Below, in pieces: positions 46,201-57,028 of a stretch of 64,000 nt of DNA (within the stretch, counting starts at the first letter, position 1; each line of letters starts with the position of its first letter). The stretch lies in NCBI RefSeq assembly GCF_964340395.1, contig NC_135558.1, forward strand, positions 17,284,271-17,348,270. Reading direction: 5' to 3'. This DNA is from Glandiceps talaboti (taxonomy: Eukaryota > Hemichordata > Enteropneusta > Spengelidae). A program made the translations under genes and the position numbers. The notes below the pieces were generated by a model that saw only the letters and a list, made by a program, of their open reading frames with translations, searched no databases and was not told the DNA's origin.

Positions 46201-47379
46201 CTATAAATATAAAGTTAGTGTTAGCTGCAATAATTGTAACATTCATTGTGGTTTTTGCTGTTGTTTTCTTTCTGTTTTGAGCCTTAATTTCATTCCGATA
46301 TTTAACTGGAACAGAATGAAAAACAAAGCTCAAAAACAGAAGGAGTAAAATTCTAACTTGAAACAATCACTACAACTGTTGCAGTCATGTGACTGTCTGC
46401 CACAAAAACTTGGACGAACAAACAAATACACCAAAGCCATGCATGGCTAGTATTACAATAAAGCTGGGTATGAAAACAGTGTCACAACATTCCTATTAGA
46501 TGTTTCTCAACTGTTTAAACTTCACCTATCTATGACATAAACATGAATGATAACAAAAATAATATTTTCTAAAACAATATGACAACCTTTTGTCAAATTT
46601 TGTAGATTTTACTTATAATCTTTAACAATTCACATTATTAATATTATATCTTTTAAGGCATTATGCTTGCAAAGTATTTTGAAATGCTTTCTATTGGCAC
46701 TCGGCTCTACCACTGTTACCAGTAAAATACAAACGAATTCAAACACTTTGTGATTAGTTAAAATAGTTTCACATTTTTCCACGCCCCCTCTCAGCCAAGC
46801 AATATATGAATACGAATTCAACAAGTTCAATTTCATTAAAATGAACTCTCAACAACACTGCAACATTTCCTTTGAATTTAATTACTAAATACACTAGTCG
46901 TGTGACTCTTGCGTCTTGTAACCAACATAATCAACACGAAAGTGAAAGCGTGGATCAACTACTTATTTATGAAGTGAAACCGAAAGACTGAACGTTAGAG
47001 AATTTGTTCTTAATGTTTCAACCGTCGTCACACTAGTGTCAATCTTTGAAAAATACATTCTTAGTAATTAATGAACGAAAACACTATGTAGAAAAGCAAC
47101 ATGACTTTGAAATACCTGACAGAACGTGACAGGAATACAACAATGAACATGTCCTCACGTCCCATGTCACGGCGTCACCTCCCCTATTTTATTGCAATAT
47201 GTATACCTCGTAGCACTCGGTCCCCGGATGCAAGCATCACATTCAAGTGGTTGTATGTCTTAAAAAACTCACCTGCCAAGAAATGATTTGATATTATCCT
47301 GGCAATGATCTAAGTAGCCACTACCGTGTAAGGTTGAGTTGGAAATCAAGAGAAGACGTCTGCTAGTGTTTCCAGCCAT
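34248..47379 (-). CDS. Peptidase E / alpha-aspartyl dipeptidase (family S51)
   Basis: Eight exons on the minus strand: 47379-47273, 45847-45762, 42080-42006, 37341-37262, 36465-36292, 35058-34999, 34844-34762 and 34308-34248. They total 726 nt (241 residues), all in phase. The enzyme hydrolyses dipeptides with N-terminal aspartate. Visible features are RLLLISNST near the start, [28 protein letters not shown] (residues 89-97), the nucleophile elbow GSSAG (Ser125), Asp140 in NDMP, and His162 in NINPHYID. The Ser-Asp-His spacing of 15 and 37 residues equals that of the Salmonella PepE triad (120, 135, 157). Length is normal for the family. No signal peptide, so cytosolic. Animal S51 members are known from frogs, fish and invertebrates but are patchy. 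The gene is head to head with the KCTD gene. Confidence 0.95.
35354..35492. repeat. ~139-bp hairpin element
   Basis: ATGTTATTCGCCAATAC...TTCATTCAGCC and GACCTAAGGG on the left pair with CCCCTTAGGTC...GGCTGAACGAAG and GGGGAATAACAT on the right. The spacer is ~20 bp. It lies in the intron between peptidase exons 5 and 6. Confidence 0.85.
39911..40270 (-). repeat. MITE family A, copy 3 (inverted)
   Basis: Carries the complements of the family landmarks: GGTTCTGGTTACTGACCCC, TGCAGAAACTGAAATCATCT, AATCTGTAATGGCTGTAC and AAATCTACCTACCCC. The terminal AGGCCTAA motifs are eroded. It is in a peptidase intron. Confidence 0.82.
40645..40726. repeat. Short hairpin abutting a palindromic element
   Basis: CTGTAAGGTATG at ~40647 pairs with CATACCTTACAG at ~40718-40729, and AGTGTTATG with CATAACAC. 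The right arm runs into the CAGTGGCCATATG end of the next element. Confidence 0.6.
40727..41117. repeat. Palindrome family C, diverged copy
   Basis: Left part CAGTGGCCATATG, GGGGTATTTATTTTGGATTT, CTTGAAAAATCAATG and right part GCAATTTATTGAGTTACAAA, GATTTTTCAATTTGG, AAATCCAAAATAAATACTCA are the same sequences as in 42376-42710, but ~100 bp of unrelated sequence now separates the arms. Confidence 0.8.
41675..41862. repeat. ~190-bp hairpin element starting ACAGAACC
   Basis: ACAGAACCTCATGCTTCGTG, GGGTACTC, CTTGCAGTGTTTTCTG and CTTTCAC on the left pair with GTGAAAG, CAGAGAACACTGCAAG, GAGTACAC and GGGTTCTGT on the right. The two arms give the overlapping plus and minus open frames seen here, which are not genes. 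Confidence 0.82.
42376..42710. repeat. Palindrome family C, ~335-bp near-perfect palindrome
   Basis: Starts CAGTGGCCATATGGATGAGG and ends in the complement (CCTCATCCATATGGCCACT). Arms stay paired all the way to the centre at ~42549, which is itself palindromic (TTATTGTACGTACAATAA), so there is essentially no spacer. Both ends follow TTA/TAA, compatible with a TA or TTA target duplication. Confidence 0.9.
42745..43020. repeat. 48-bp minisatellite with 96-bp higher-order period
   Basis: The 48-bp unit (ACACCAAATGTTAGTCATTG, then AATACAGTACTGTATG or ACTACAGTACTGTATG, then TTTAGCCAATTT) is repeated about six times. GAATAC and GACTAC alternate strictly, so the amplified block is a 96-bp dimer, three copies. 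Since 48 is a multiple of three it yields one continuous plus-strand frame repeating [17 protein letters not shown]; no splice or start evidence supports coding. A looser ~50-bp repeat follows at ~43230-43345. Confidence 0.93.
44035..44163. repeat. Hairpin with CCTGGATATGGGTTTTGC arms
   Basis: Left arm ~44037-44067 and right arm ~44133-44161 are reverse complements (CCTGGATATGGGTTTTGC / GCAAAACCCATATCCAGG, AGGACTTTA / TTAAAGG) around a ~65-bp spacer. Confidence 0.8.
45975..46136. repeat. Complex hairpin/direct repeat in peptidase intron 1-2
   Basis: AAAATCTTACAAACACTGCT plus ACATTTTACCATCTGGCT pair with AGCCAAATGATAAAATGT plus GGCAGTGTAGGAAGATTTTT. Between them CAACAAAAATCTTACCAACA and TGTTGGTAAGATA repeat the motif again. 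Confidence 0.7.
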
Positions 47380-47555
47380 GTTGGTTGCTGATGACCTCAA
47401 GTGACATAAAAAGACTCCCTATGTTAGTTGGAATTGTCATACATTGACATTGACGGGTGCCCTCAACGTTTCAATAGTATTGAATTTAATTTGTGGAAGT
47501 ATCACAGGGCGCTCAGGCTTAGTTAGTTATATTTACGAAATCAAACAAACACAAT

Positions 47556-47570
47556 AAATAAATAGATAAA

Positions 47571-47601
<31 letters not shown>

Positions 47602-47644
47602 TACACAAACCAGACAATAAACAAATATATATATATATATATAT
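47556..47644. repeat. (AAAT)n, (AAT)n and (AT)n microsatellites
   Basis: AAATA units 47556-47588, AAT units to ~47602, then (AT)n 47624-47644 directly before the second copy of the ~65-bp core. The peptidase start codon is only ~180 bp away. Confidence 0.93.
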
Positions 47645-47827
<183 letters not shown>

Positions 47828-48787
47828 TTTTTGTTTTCCTATACGCGGTCACAATAGTACGAAGTACAATTACGAAGTACAATTGTGGCCATTCTGCATA
47901 TATTTGATTCTGGAGAGCCATTAAAGTTTGGCCAGATTGTCGAAAAACACCAAATTGGAACCGTCTTTTTCACTCCTGTAGTCAACCTTTCAGTGCTTAT
48001 TTCCTTTACGTAAATAGCCATGAATATGCTTTGTTCTTCTAATAAATATTTATTTCTGCTAAAGACTCATCAGCAATAGTGCCCTTGAACTAAAACTCTG
48101 TAGTCTGAGACATCACGGACAATAGAGGTGATGAAAAAGTGGTTGGTTTTGGTGTTTCTTGGCAACCGAGCAAAAAGTGAAATAATGAAATAACTCCCTC
48201 AGTCAGACAGTAGAACCCAAAGTGTGTTGAACATACTTTTAGTTCCTGGATTGGCGTTCATCTTCAAAACAAAGTCTGTGTTCCAAAGGATGAGACTCGA
48301 GTACACGGGGCGTCCATGTTCATTTGGTATGATGATCGCCATACCTTGGTAATTATAACTGATCATTAGTTCAACGTAGGGTAGAGCAATGAATTCTTTT
48401 GAATGTAGGGAGATGAACCATTCTCGTTCTCATACTATACCATAAGCAATTTTACTTTTAATAGGATATGTCTTGTACACTTTTTATACATTTTTTTCTT
48501 TAAAAATGTCAAATTGTGCAATTTAAGCATTGTCGCTATAGTAAATGTATTGCTCTAAAATACAATAGATTATCAATGAAAGAGTGTGGCTAAAGATCAT
48601 GAAACCACCCTCCCCTTAAATTTGTCCCCCTTTTAAAATCTAATTGATCTTTCACAGAGAAAATTAAATTGACAAGTAGTTGATCCATTAAATGAAAAAT
48701 CATTCTAGGTGTCTGGAGAGAATTGAAAGATACTCCTTGTAATTTGTCTTATTTATCAAAAGATCACGTGTTTCAATGATAGAACAA

Positions 48788-49122
48788 TAAGGCCTAATAA
48801 AAAAATTGTGTCGTTCCGATTACGATCAATTTTAGAATAGGTGAGGTAGGTAGATTTTTCATATCATTTTATCATATATTTTTTGGACGTGTGCGTGTCG
48901 AGTTCAGGTTTTCCATTATTTTCCGAATGGTCTCTGTGTTGTTTATTTCTTCCTATCAGATGTACAGCCATTACGGATAGGGAGAATAGTTTTAGATTGT
49001 CGACGTCTTTTTAAGTTGATGACAGTTTTCGCATCCACACTTTTTCTCGTGAGACTTCACAATTTTTGCGATTTTATTATTTAGGGTCGGCAGTGAAAAG
49101 CTAGGTCAGTGGGGGTAGGGTT
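48788..49122 (+). repeat. MITE family A, copy 4
   Basis: Starts TAAGGCCTAATAAAAAAATT with GTTCCGATTACGATCAATTT, then GTACAGCCATTACGGAT and AAGTTGATGACAGTTTTCGC, as in the other copies. The right end lacks a clear AGGCCTAA. It ends ~180 bp upstream of the CRE-like sites of the KCTD gene. A further left end only (TAAGGCCTAATAAAACAAGC) lies at ~37429. Confidence 0.85.
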
Positions 49123-49296
49123 TTGTCAACTTACCGTCAGCGAAGTTGTTGTTTTTTAGATCCGCGCTAGGGAGTGACATTTATATTCCATGCATATGGT
49201 TCAATATGTCTCAAGTACATGAAACAAAGAAATACATACTACAGCAGATCTAGAGAAGTGATTCGACCCACGCTTGAAATTAGCCAGACCCTGAAA

Positions 49297-49398
49297 TGAC
49301 GTCACGGTGCCGGTTGCGACACGCATAGAAAATAGCGCCACCAGTGGTCTAGATCTGTCCTTGGAATAAAAGTTTCCATATCGAACGACGTCACGGTG
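49297..49398 (+). promoter_or_regulatory. Two CRE-like sites upstream of the KCTD gene
   Basis: GACGTCACGGTG occurs twice, at 49298-49309 and 49387-49398. The first is within a perfect CRE (TGACGTCA, 49297-49304), the second reads CGACGTCA. They are ~100-200 bp upstream of the first ATG (49502), where a core promoter is expected. CREB/ATF binding is an inference from the consensus. Confidence 0.55.
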
Positions 49399-49501
49399 GA
49401 ACATGAAAAGCAGCTTTTTAGAATGTTGTATGTGAATGGCGTAGGTTCCATTTAATTCAGTCAACATTTGTATGTGAGATTTGAAAAACCCGCTAATATG
49501 T

Positions 49502-51292
49502 ATGAAACAAGTCGAAGACTCATCCGTTTTTAGTCTGAGATCGTACAATTGTCATCGCATTATGGATTTTGTTGGAAATACAGGTGATTTTACGTTTTGT
49601 CCTTTCAAAGCGGACGAGCAGATTTATCTAACCACAGTTGGCACCTACGTGTATGCAACGAAACGTACAGGTATTTTTAAATGCCCAGAAGGAGTAAGAT
49701 TTTGGAAACTTTTTGGAAATGATGCGATAATCGGTAAACGTTTATACGAAAGTACAGTACCTTATGACGAAACGCGACAAAGGAACGGGAAAGTGTTTGG
49801 GTTCATTTTGCATTTTTTACAATGTAGGGATGTACTAGTGCCGAAACTTTACAGCGATTTCCAAGATTTGCTTGCCGAGGCAGATTTTTACGAACTCTCT
49901 GAGCTCTCCGATGCACTGTGTAAACACACGGTACAAGAGTCGACATTTGGACTGGAAGAAGAGATGGTTGTGCAAGATTTAGCTTCGAAGTCGTCTTTCC
50001 TTTTCGACGTTACTCCCCCGTACGCGTATCCAAGGAATCGGCGTTTATCTTTGCAACCTGAAGTCTATAGGACTATGAATGCGAGTCGTCTTGTGCTCGA
50101 TGAGTTGCAGAATATACGTTCATCTAGAGGAACACTGAGGGATGAAAGCATATCTAGACACAGACACACTCACACACAGGCAGATCTCATGGCAGCGGCA
50201 ACAGGGACCGACCAAACAAACACAAATGGAGAAAAAGAAGCTCTAAGCTCCAGCTCCTCAGAAGAAACAGTGTTGACTTCAACGGAGGGAAAACATGTTG
50301 ACCAACACAGCGTAGAGTTACGCGATACGGGTGATGACAACGATGATGTCATCTTGGGTGATACTGATAACACCGAAGGTGAAAAGCGATCGAATAATAG
50401 AAAGCGCTCGGAATACCAAACCGATGTTAACGAGGACAAAAGTAATGCAAAAGTTCTGTCTACCCAACTCTTGGAAACAACAAATTCAAAACATACTCCC
50501 TCCTGCAAATTGAAAGATAACCCTGTGACAAGGCATGTACACGAGGAACACCATACTCTTGAATCATGTGAAAGCACATCAGAAATCATAGTCTCTAAGA
50601 CGAGTTTCGACAAAGAGGAGCACAAACTATTCCCACCAGTGGTTCATGAGGATACGACTAGAGTCGACAGTGGGACTGAAATTGCTAGATTTGAAAAACA
50701 CTTTCTCAAGATTCCGTCTGCCCCACGACCCCGAAGTCGATCAGTGGATATGTCGATATTTAACGCGGCGTCACTGCTCATGTCAAAGACGCCGAGGATT
50801 ATGGCGGGACGAAAATGGCCAAAACGTAAGAATCTGTTCCTACCAAGCTCCACTATTGTCGTCAGAAGTGAATTAGGCGGGAACGTTGATAATATTACCC
50901 TATGTGGGACAAAGGACGACCTCTATCGAACTTTACATTTAGACTATAGTACACAAATAACTCACAAAAGTGAGATATGCGGTGATGAATATTACGATTA
51001 TGAGATGCATTGGAAAAGGAAATACGCTAAGAAATCGTACGAAATGTTGTTCAACACTTTCCTAATACGTGGTGGGTATGAATTACTGTGTGTTTCATGT
51101 AGGCATTGTGTGGTTCGACGACGGCAAGAAGATTTGGATGATGTACAAGGAGAGGCAATCGTTGACTCTGAATCTGAAGTGAGCATGCACATCGGTGAAA
51201 AATGTGAAGGCGTTCGACGGAAAGACAAACGTGAGATTGTGACTATGACACGCGAATGGGTGTTCCATCGAGATCGAACGCCAAATATTTGA
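49502..51292 (+). CDS. KCTD8/12/16-like protein (BTB/T1 plus H1 domain), intronless
   Basis: A single uninterrupted frame of 596 codons from the ATG at 49502 (576 from the ATG at 49562) to TGA. Residues ~39-140 form a BTB/T1 tetramerisation domain: EQIYLTTVGTYVYATKR, KLFGND, NGKVFGFILHFLQCRD, VLVPK and LLAEADFYELSELSDAL. Residues ~180-430 are a long polar, acidic linker of low complexity. Residues ~440-590 resemble the C-terminal H1 domain of KCTD8/12/16: VDNITLCGTKDDLY, YYDYEMHWKRKY, SYEMLFNTFLIRGGYELLCV and a final TREWVFHRD (compare YTEYVFCRE in KCTD12). In vertebrates these proteins bind GABA-B receptor tails and G-beta-gamma and set signalling kinetics. BTB residues differ enough from vertebrate KCTDs that receptor binding is unproven. 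The length is well above KCTD12 (~325) because of the linker. Confidence 0.88.
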   Translation: MKQVEDSSVFSLRSYNCHRIMDFVGNTGDFTFCPFKADEQIYLTTVGTYVYATKRTGIFKCPEGVRFWKLFGNDAIIGKRLYESTVPYDETRQRNGKVFGFILHFLQCRDVLVPKLYSDFQDLLAEADFYELSELSDALCKHTVQESTFGLEEEMVVQDLASKSSFLFDVTPPYAYPRNRRLSLQPEVYRTMNASRLVLDELQNIRSSRGTLRDESISRHRHTHTQADLMAAATGTDQTNTNGEKEALSSSSSEETVLTSTEGKHVDQHSVELRDTGDDNDDVILGDTDNTEGEKRSNNRKRSEYQTDVNEDKSNAKVLSTQLLETTNSKHTPSCKLKDNPVTRHVHEEHHTLESCESTSEIIVSKTSFDKEEHKLFPPVVHEDTTRVDSGTEIARFEKHFLKIPSAPRPRSRSVDMSIFNAASLLMSKTPRIMAGRKWPKRKNLFLPSSTIVVRSELGGNVDNITLCGTKDDLYRTLHLDYSTQITHKSEICGDEYYDYEMHWKRKYAKKSYEMLFNTFLIRGGYELLCVSCRHCVVRRRQEDLDDVQGEAIVDSESEVSMHIGEKCEGVRRKDKREIVTMTREWVFHRDRTPNI

Positions 51293-51424
51293 AGATGAAA
51301 AACACTGTACAGTCTAGTCAACTTTTACGCAGTTCTTTGCCTCAAGAGAGTCTACACGAAGTAGCATTACTATAAGCGGACAATAGTTTATGACAATAAG
51401 GGAATGTACCGTAAGGGTTGCCGT

Positions 51425-51430
51425 AATAAA
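51425..51430 (+). terminator. Poly(A) signal AATAAA of the KCTD gene
   Basis: First AATAAA, ~130 bp past the stop codon. Confidence 0.55.
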
Positions 51431-52806
51431 GTGTTGGACAAACATAGAGGCCACCTCCCTCTGTAATGAGTTATTAGTAATAATTAGTGATTTTCAGTAC
51501 TTAGGCTAGATCTTAAGAATGTACACTTAAGGATGCACTCATCCTCTGGTGTTATATGGATGTGTGAGCTGATTAAAAATATGCACTTCTGATCTCAATA
51601 GATATATTACTTAATCGATAAAATAGAGAAAATATCATTGTATACTAGTACATGTATATTTTTGCATGTCATACCTCTCAGTATCGAAACAATAAACGGT
51701 TCATGCATATATTCGGAACAGGTAGCCTGTGGGGGTCAGCTATGAAACGGTGATGCGAAGCCCAGGGTTAGTCGAATCTCCACTAAAACTACACCGAGCT
51801 GTACGACATTAATACACGTACAATTACTGATATTTAACTAGATAGCAAATTACATTTACCATCTTTGAAACAAGTGAATATATCCATCGCCCTTTTGTAA
51901 TAAAACTTGGCGAATCTCATAGGGTGAACAGATTACATTAACCTAGATCGTGGTGGTGTCTGTGGATGGTAGGCTATTAGCCTGAATGAGAATGAATGGG
52001 TACTCTTAGTCTTAGGTAGGTTTTATTTGAGTAGACGTGGTAACAAGGACAAAAATAGTTGACAAAACAATTACTTGAGTGGTAGACCTGATTAATATTT
52101 TTTTTCAAAATTATTGCCTAGTATTAAATTCATTTTACTGGCACGAAAGAAGAGATTCAGTTGAGGTTAACTATACGAAAAGTCAAATTTACCCACCTTT
52201 ACCCAACCTTTACCCTACCTGTGACCCACCTATCTACCATCTCTGTCAAGGGGTAGTACGAGACAAAGTGGTACTTTTGACTTCACAGCCCCAGGGGAGA
52301 GGTCACCGGAGGTGAATTAAGTCAAAAGTGTCACTTCGTCTCATATTCACCACATTTACACATCCTCTGCTAAAGATTTACCCCGGTGGAAAGACATGGT
52401 CAAATATGACATTTCGTATAGTGAACTAAACTCTAGTGAAAGTTACAGTGGGTTGAAAATACAGCAAACTCAACTTTTACAGAAGAGGATATGAAAAATG
52501 AGTTCCAAAGCTACGTTTTATTTATTGATGTAGTAACTAATGGATATGCAATATCTTGTCTGGTAGCGCAGAATTTTTCTTTCGACAAGGCGTGAAGGAA
52601 CAGCAATCTAAAGTTCTGCCTTTATTGAAGGCATTCAGTTTACATCTGATATAAACATATTGTTGATCAATAGCATAGCATCAATTGAATGGTTACTATA
52701 CAAAGTTATGTATTCGAGTGAATAGATCCAATTATTTTTATTCAAATGTCGTATGCATTGTCTACGTTTCTACTAGTGTAGCTATTTGGGTGACGTTACA
52801 TGTCAA
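51431..52806. other. Intergenic, one hairpin at 52256-52348
   Basis: ACGAGACAAAGTGGTACTTT plus TGACTTCAC pair with GTCAAAAGTGTCACTTCGTC across ~30 bp. Nothing else is supported in this stretch. Confidence 0.6.
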
Positions 52807-52824
52807 TTCAAAGGAACAACATGA

Positions 52825-52828
<4 letters not shown>
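52807..52828. repeat. Target-site duplication, left copy
   Basis: 22 bp beginning TTCAAAGGAACAA and ending ATGAATAT, repeated with a single mismatch at 54136-54157 on the other side of the LINE. Confidence 0.88.
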
Positions 52829-52874
<46 letters not shown>

Positions 52875-54135
52875 GTTTATTAATCTCAGCCATTGTGGCC
52901 AAATAGCCAAATTACACTGAGTTACAAAAACATATACAATTGAATCCAATTTAAAAAGGAATCTCTACAAGGTAAAACCACAACAGCATAAAATTTACAC
53001 AGAACCCAAAACACAAATTACAGAAATACACAAAACCAATTTAAAAAGGTATCTCTCACAAGGTAAAACCACAACAGCATAAAATTTACACAGAACTCCA
53101 AAACACAATTTACAGAAATACACAAAACACGAGAACGCAAGGAAAAGCATGTAGCAAGCACTTTACCTATTGCGAAACAAATTTACACAGTACACTATCG
53201 GACTACATTCTTTGCGTTTTGTGCGAAATGAAAAATTCACACGGTTACGATTTCTGGTTGCATAGTTATGATTACTTGGAGTTGGGATGTGATAGTTGAG
53301 TTTGTGGTTGGACTGAATTACATCCTTAGCAAATTTTTGACAGATTTTTTTCCGCCTAGATTCAAGTGAATCGAGATTCAACAAGGACAGTGATTCATTG
53401 TAACTGTAAAAAGGATATATTATCCGCAAGGCCCGTTTCTGAATGCGCTCAATTTGCGTCTTTAACTTTTCTGTTAGACCCCCCCTGCCACACAACACAC
53501 GAGTATTCAAGAGTTGAACGAACTAAGGATACATAAATGAGCTTGAGGTCTTCTACGCTAGCACCGAACCGACATAATATCCGTAGAATATGTAATCTCA
53601 TGGAAGCTTTGGTAACAATTTCATTAACGTGGTTTTCCCACTTTAACTGATTATTAATAGTGATTCCAAGGCATTTAAAATTTTCAACTGATGACAAGGA
53701 AATACCATCGAGCATGAGGGGCTGGGGATCAGTAACACTTTTTGCGAAACACATAACCATTTCTCAAGTTACATTTCTTGGGGTTTAATTTCATGTTATT
53801 TATATGTGACCAGTTGTTCACCATGTCTAATTGTAACTGCATAGCAGATGAAGACGAACTTCGATTGAAACACTCAGATAGAGTGGTGTCATCCAGGAAT
53901 ACAAAATGTGAGCATTCTATACATTCTTGAATATCATTAATCATGATTGTGAAAAGAATGGGCCCGAGTTTAGTTCCCTGTGGGACACCTGCCCGAATTC
54001 CTTTCCAAAATAGACGTGTTCTCCGCTGTTACATTTGATTACGTTATTTCATCGAAATTCTAAAATAAAACAGAATAAAGGACAATGTAGTATAAGATGA
54101 TAGATTCAGTATCTGAAGAATACCTTTTATAATAT
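52829..54135 (-). mobile_element. 5'-truncated non-LTR retrotransposon (CR1/L2-like LINE)
   Basis: On the minus strand the element starts just before reverse-transcriptase motif GIRAGVPQGTKLGPILF. It then reads FLDDTTLSE (catalytic aspartates present), MVNNWSHINNMKLNPKKC, FKCLGITINNQLKWENHVNE, LKLIYVSLVRSTLEYSCVVW and RIQKRALRIIYPFYSY, SLLNLDSLESRR. The frame shifts at least twice, so it is not functional. The 3' UTR contains an ~88-bp tandem duplication (52951-53038, 53039-53129; GGTAAAACCACAACAGCATA in both). The 3' end is an (ATT)n tail (52829-52874 on the plus strand). Flanking 22-bp direct repeats make this a complete, datable insertion of ~1.3 kb. Confidence 0.88.
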
Positions 54136-54157
54136 TTCAAAGGAACAATATGAATAT
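54136..54157. repeat. Target-site duplication, right copy
   Basis: 22 bp matching 52807-52828 except for one C/T difference, directly adjoining the truncated 5' end of the LINE. Confidence 0.88.
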
Positions 54158-55611
54158 ATGCATATTTAATTTAGTTATTCAGCGTGAAGGCACTCTTACA
54201 TTCGATTACGCAACGAACTATCTCATGGTCAGTCATGAATAAAGGTTGAAAGTAACAGCAGAGACAGATTCTAATGTACCACCCAACCCCAACCCACCAG
54301 AAAATAGTATCTTAAATCAAATTTTATTGCATTGTTAGCTATCACTCCACGTGTTTTAGTACTCAAAGAAAATCTGACGTTCAAATCCTCAACGTAAACG
54401 TCTCATACACAAATAACCTTCATTGCTGGGAATAAGTAGTCACATGCCAACTTGATGGCTAAGCCTATCTCATTTTGACACCATTGCAAAGTGGGAAATT
54501 AATAAGCACTCATGAAATGCCTTTAACAACGATTCATTTACTTTTTAATATGATATTTCTACAGAACGTAGAGGGAGAACTGCATACAGAACAAATAACA
54601 AAAACGTTCTAAAGTAGCTGCCATATTGACTTTTTCCATTGCTCTAGAAAGTATCTCAATTGGTCAAAAGTGGGGGTAATTAAACATTCTGAAGGTTTCT
54701 AAAGGTGTTTTACTGAGTGATGTTTCTTTTCTATCTAATATTTGCAAGAGGTCCAATTTATGTAACTTGTATGCTAATATTGAGAGGTAAAATTTCAAAT
54801 TTTGTGTAGACCTAAACTTGGACTCTATATCCTGTGTAGAATGTACCTGTCCATGATTCAATACGACATGTGTAGATACGTATTAAAACCAGATGCCAGA
54901 TCTGAAAAGGAATATTTTTAATGTGTGTATGTACACTTAATAACAAGTCACACCGATACGCCGAAATTGGTCAAAAGGACATACTATTTGGCAAGGGTCG
55001 TTCTATGCAATAAATGAATGCCTTAATTTTTTTTACGATGCATGTACCCATGAATGTACATGGGGAAGGAAGCCATTGAGGCTTTTTATAGACCCCTTAC
55101 TGTTCTGAGGTGTTATCAATACACACTATAAAATGATTAATTGATATAGTCACTATTATAACCCTTTCTGGTAAACTGTTCCAAATGTCAAGGTGTGGAC
55201 TTACTAGTGCTTTAAAAGATGAAAACCAACCAGAGTATTCATATCATAGTAGAGGAGGCGATCAGGCTAAAAAAATTAAACATGTACCAAGAAGGTCAAT
55301 TCAGGCAAAATAACGAAGGTAAAATAGCAATGAACGATTAGCCGACATCTACATAGGATTTTAATCAGATTGTGTTAAGATTTATTATCAAAAAAAGTAA
55401 ATGAACATCACAATTATATCAAAATGGCAAAGAATGAATTTGGACAACAGGAGTCAGACAATAGCGAGGCTAGTCGGGTCTGACCCTGGAAGGAATATAT
55501 AATAGTAGTTGTCTTGGATGCAAATTAGAGTCTAATAAATATAGATCCCTTATGCCCCCACCCCATCTCTCTATCTCAAATACACTATCTTTGCAGAAAA
55601 AAAGCAAAGCA

Positions 55612-55676
<65 letters not shown>

Positions 55677-57028
55677 AAACAATGCTATACAACATACTCT
55701 TTAAATACGTCTTTCTGCAGTGATGTAATAAAATGGCGTCTCATAGTTTATACCCCCAGATCTTGGAGGGGGTACAACACTCGCGTTTTCTTTTTCATAC
55801 TTTTTATATACGGACTTTGAAGTGTGCAAGTCATGTCATTGTATTAAATTGGGAGATGAGATGCATTAATCGATACGTATAGGGTGTTAATGAGAATACT
55901 CATGGCTTGTACACGTGTCGGGTACACGTGTCACGTAAGGTGGGTAACCAGTGGGGTGCTCGATATGTCACAGAAGAGCCAGTTTTTATCACATTTAAAC
56001 TCTTCATTAGAGTGTGCTTGTAAGTTCCTGTAGAAGCATTTAGTAATTTCACCTGAGGTTGGACACATACACCCACGAGTAAGTACAATTTGGTATATGT
56101 TAGTTTGTATATGATAGTTGGTATGTAAACCACCATTTGTCGTGTCTGTAAACCCTATAGTAATATACTTGCTGGCTTTTTGCTAAAACATTTTAGCCGA
56201 GTTTGTTCAAAATATTCTACTATATTAGGACGTAGCATCGAAAATTTGATTTGCTGAAGTTCTTTTGTGGTACTTGGGGTGTAAACCATTTGATTTCGTG
56301 GGTTGTGGGTAATCTGATTAAAATCCGACGTAGATGTCAGCTAGTCGTTCATTGCTATTTTACCTTCATTATTTTGCCCGAATTGACCTTCTTGGTACAT
56401 GTTTACATTTTTTAGCCTGATCGCCTCCCATATTGTGCATGTTTATCTCAGCGAACGTTTGAAGTATTGTACGATTCATTGAAATATTTGCCACCAGGCC
56501 ACAGTTGTGTTATATGAATCCAGAAAAGAGGACATTTAAGATATAATTTCTAAAGAAACGTCCTCATCGTGAAACTTTCGGTCGCTTTTCATTGCATTGC
56601 GTTGCGTTGCGTACACTACAAACTGTCTTCAGTAAAACACAATCTGATTACGTTCGAGGAGAAGCCCACTACAGAGAATATATAGTGCTCAATCTGGGGT
56701 TGAATTGTTTTTATTTTTTTGCCTTCGCTACGTAGCGGATGGTAGCGAAGGTAGCAAAGTAAAATGATTGTTAAATTACCAAAACATGGCCTGGGATATT
56801 AAAATGCTCCATAGATGTCGTAGGAACTACTTTTGCACACATGAAAAATGGGTTATCCTTCTTTAAATATAATATGTTTTGTGTACTTGAATAATTGTTA
56901 TTCATATGGCACCTTGAGCAGTAAGTAAGTGACGTTTGCAAATTGCATTATTAATGAAGTGACCTGTCAAAGCAATATTTTCTCTCAAATTCTTGTCAAA
57001 TAGCATGGTGGGTGTAGCGTAAGGTAAA
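54158..57028. other. Intergenic; (TA)n-(TG)n-(TA)n microsatellite at 55613-55676
   Basis: No gene recognised. A GCTACGTAGCGGATGGTAGCGAAGGTAGC motif, split here as GCTACGTAGC and GGTAGCGAAGGTAGC (56728-56756), previews the minisatellite that follows. Confidence 0.5.
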
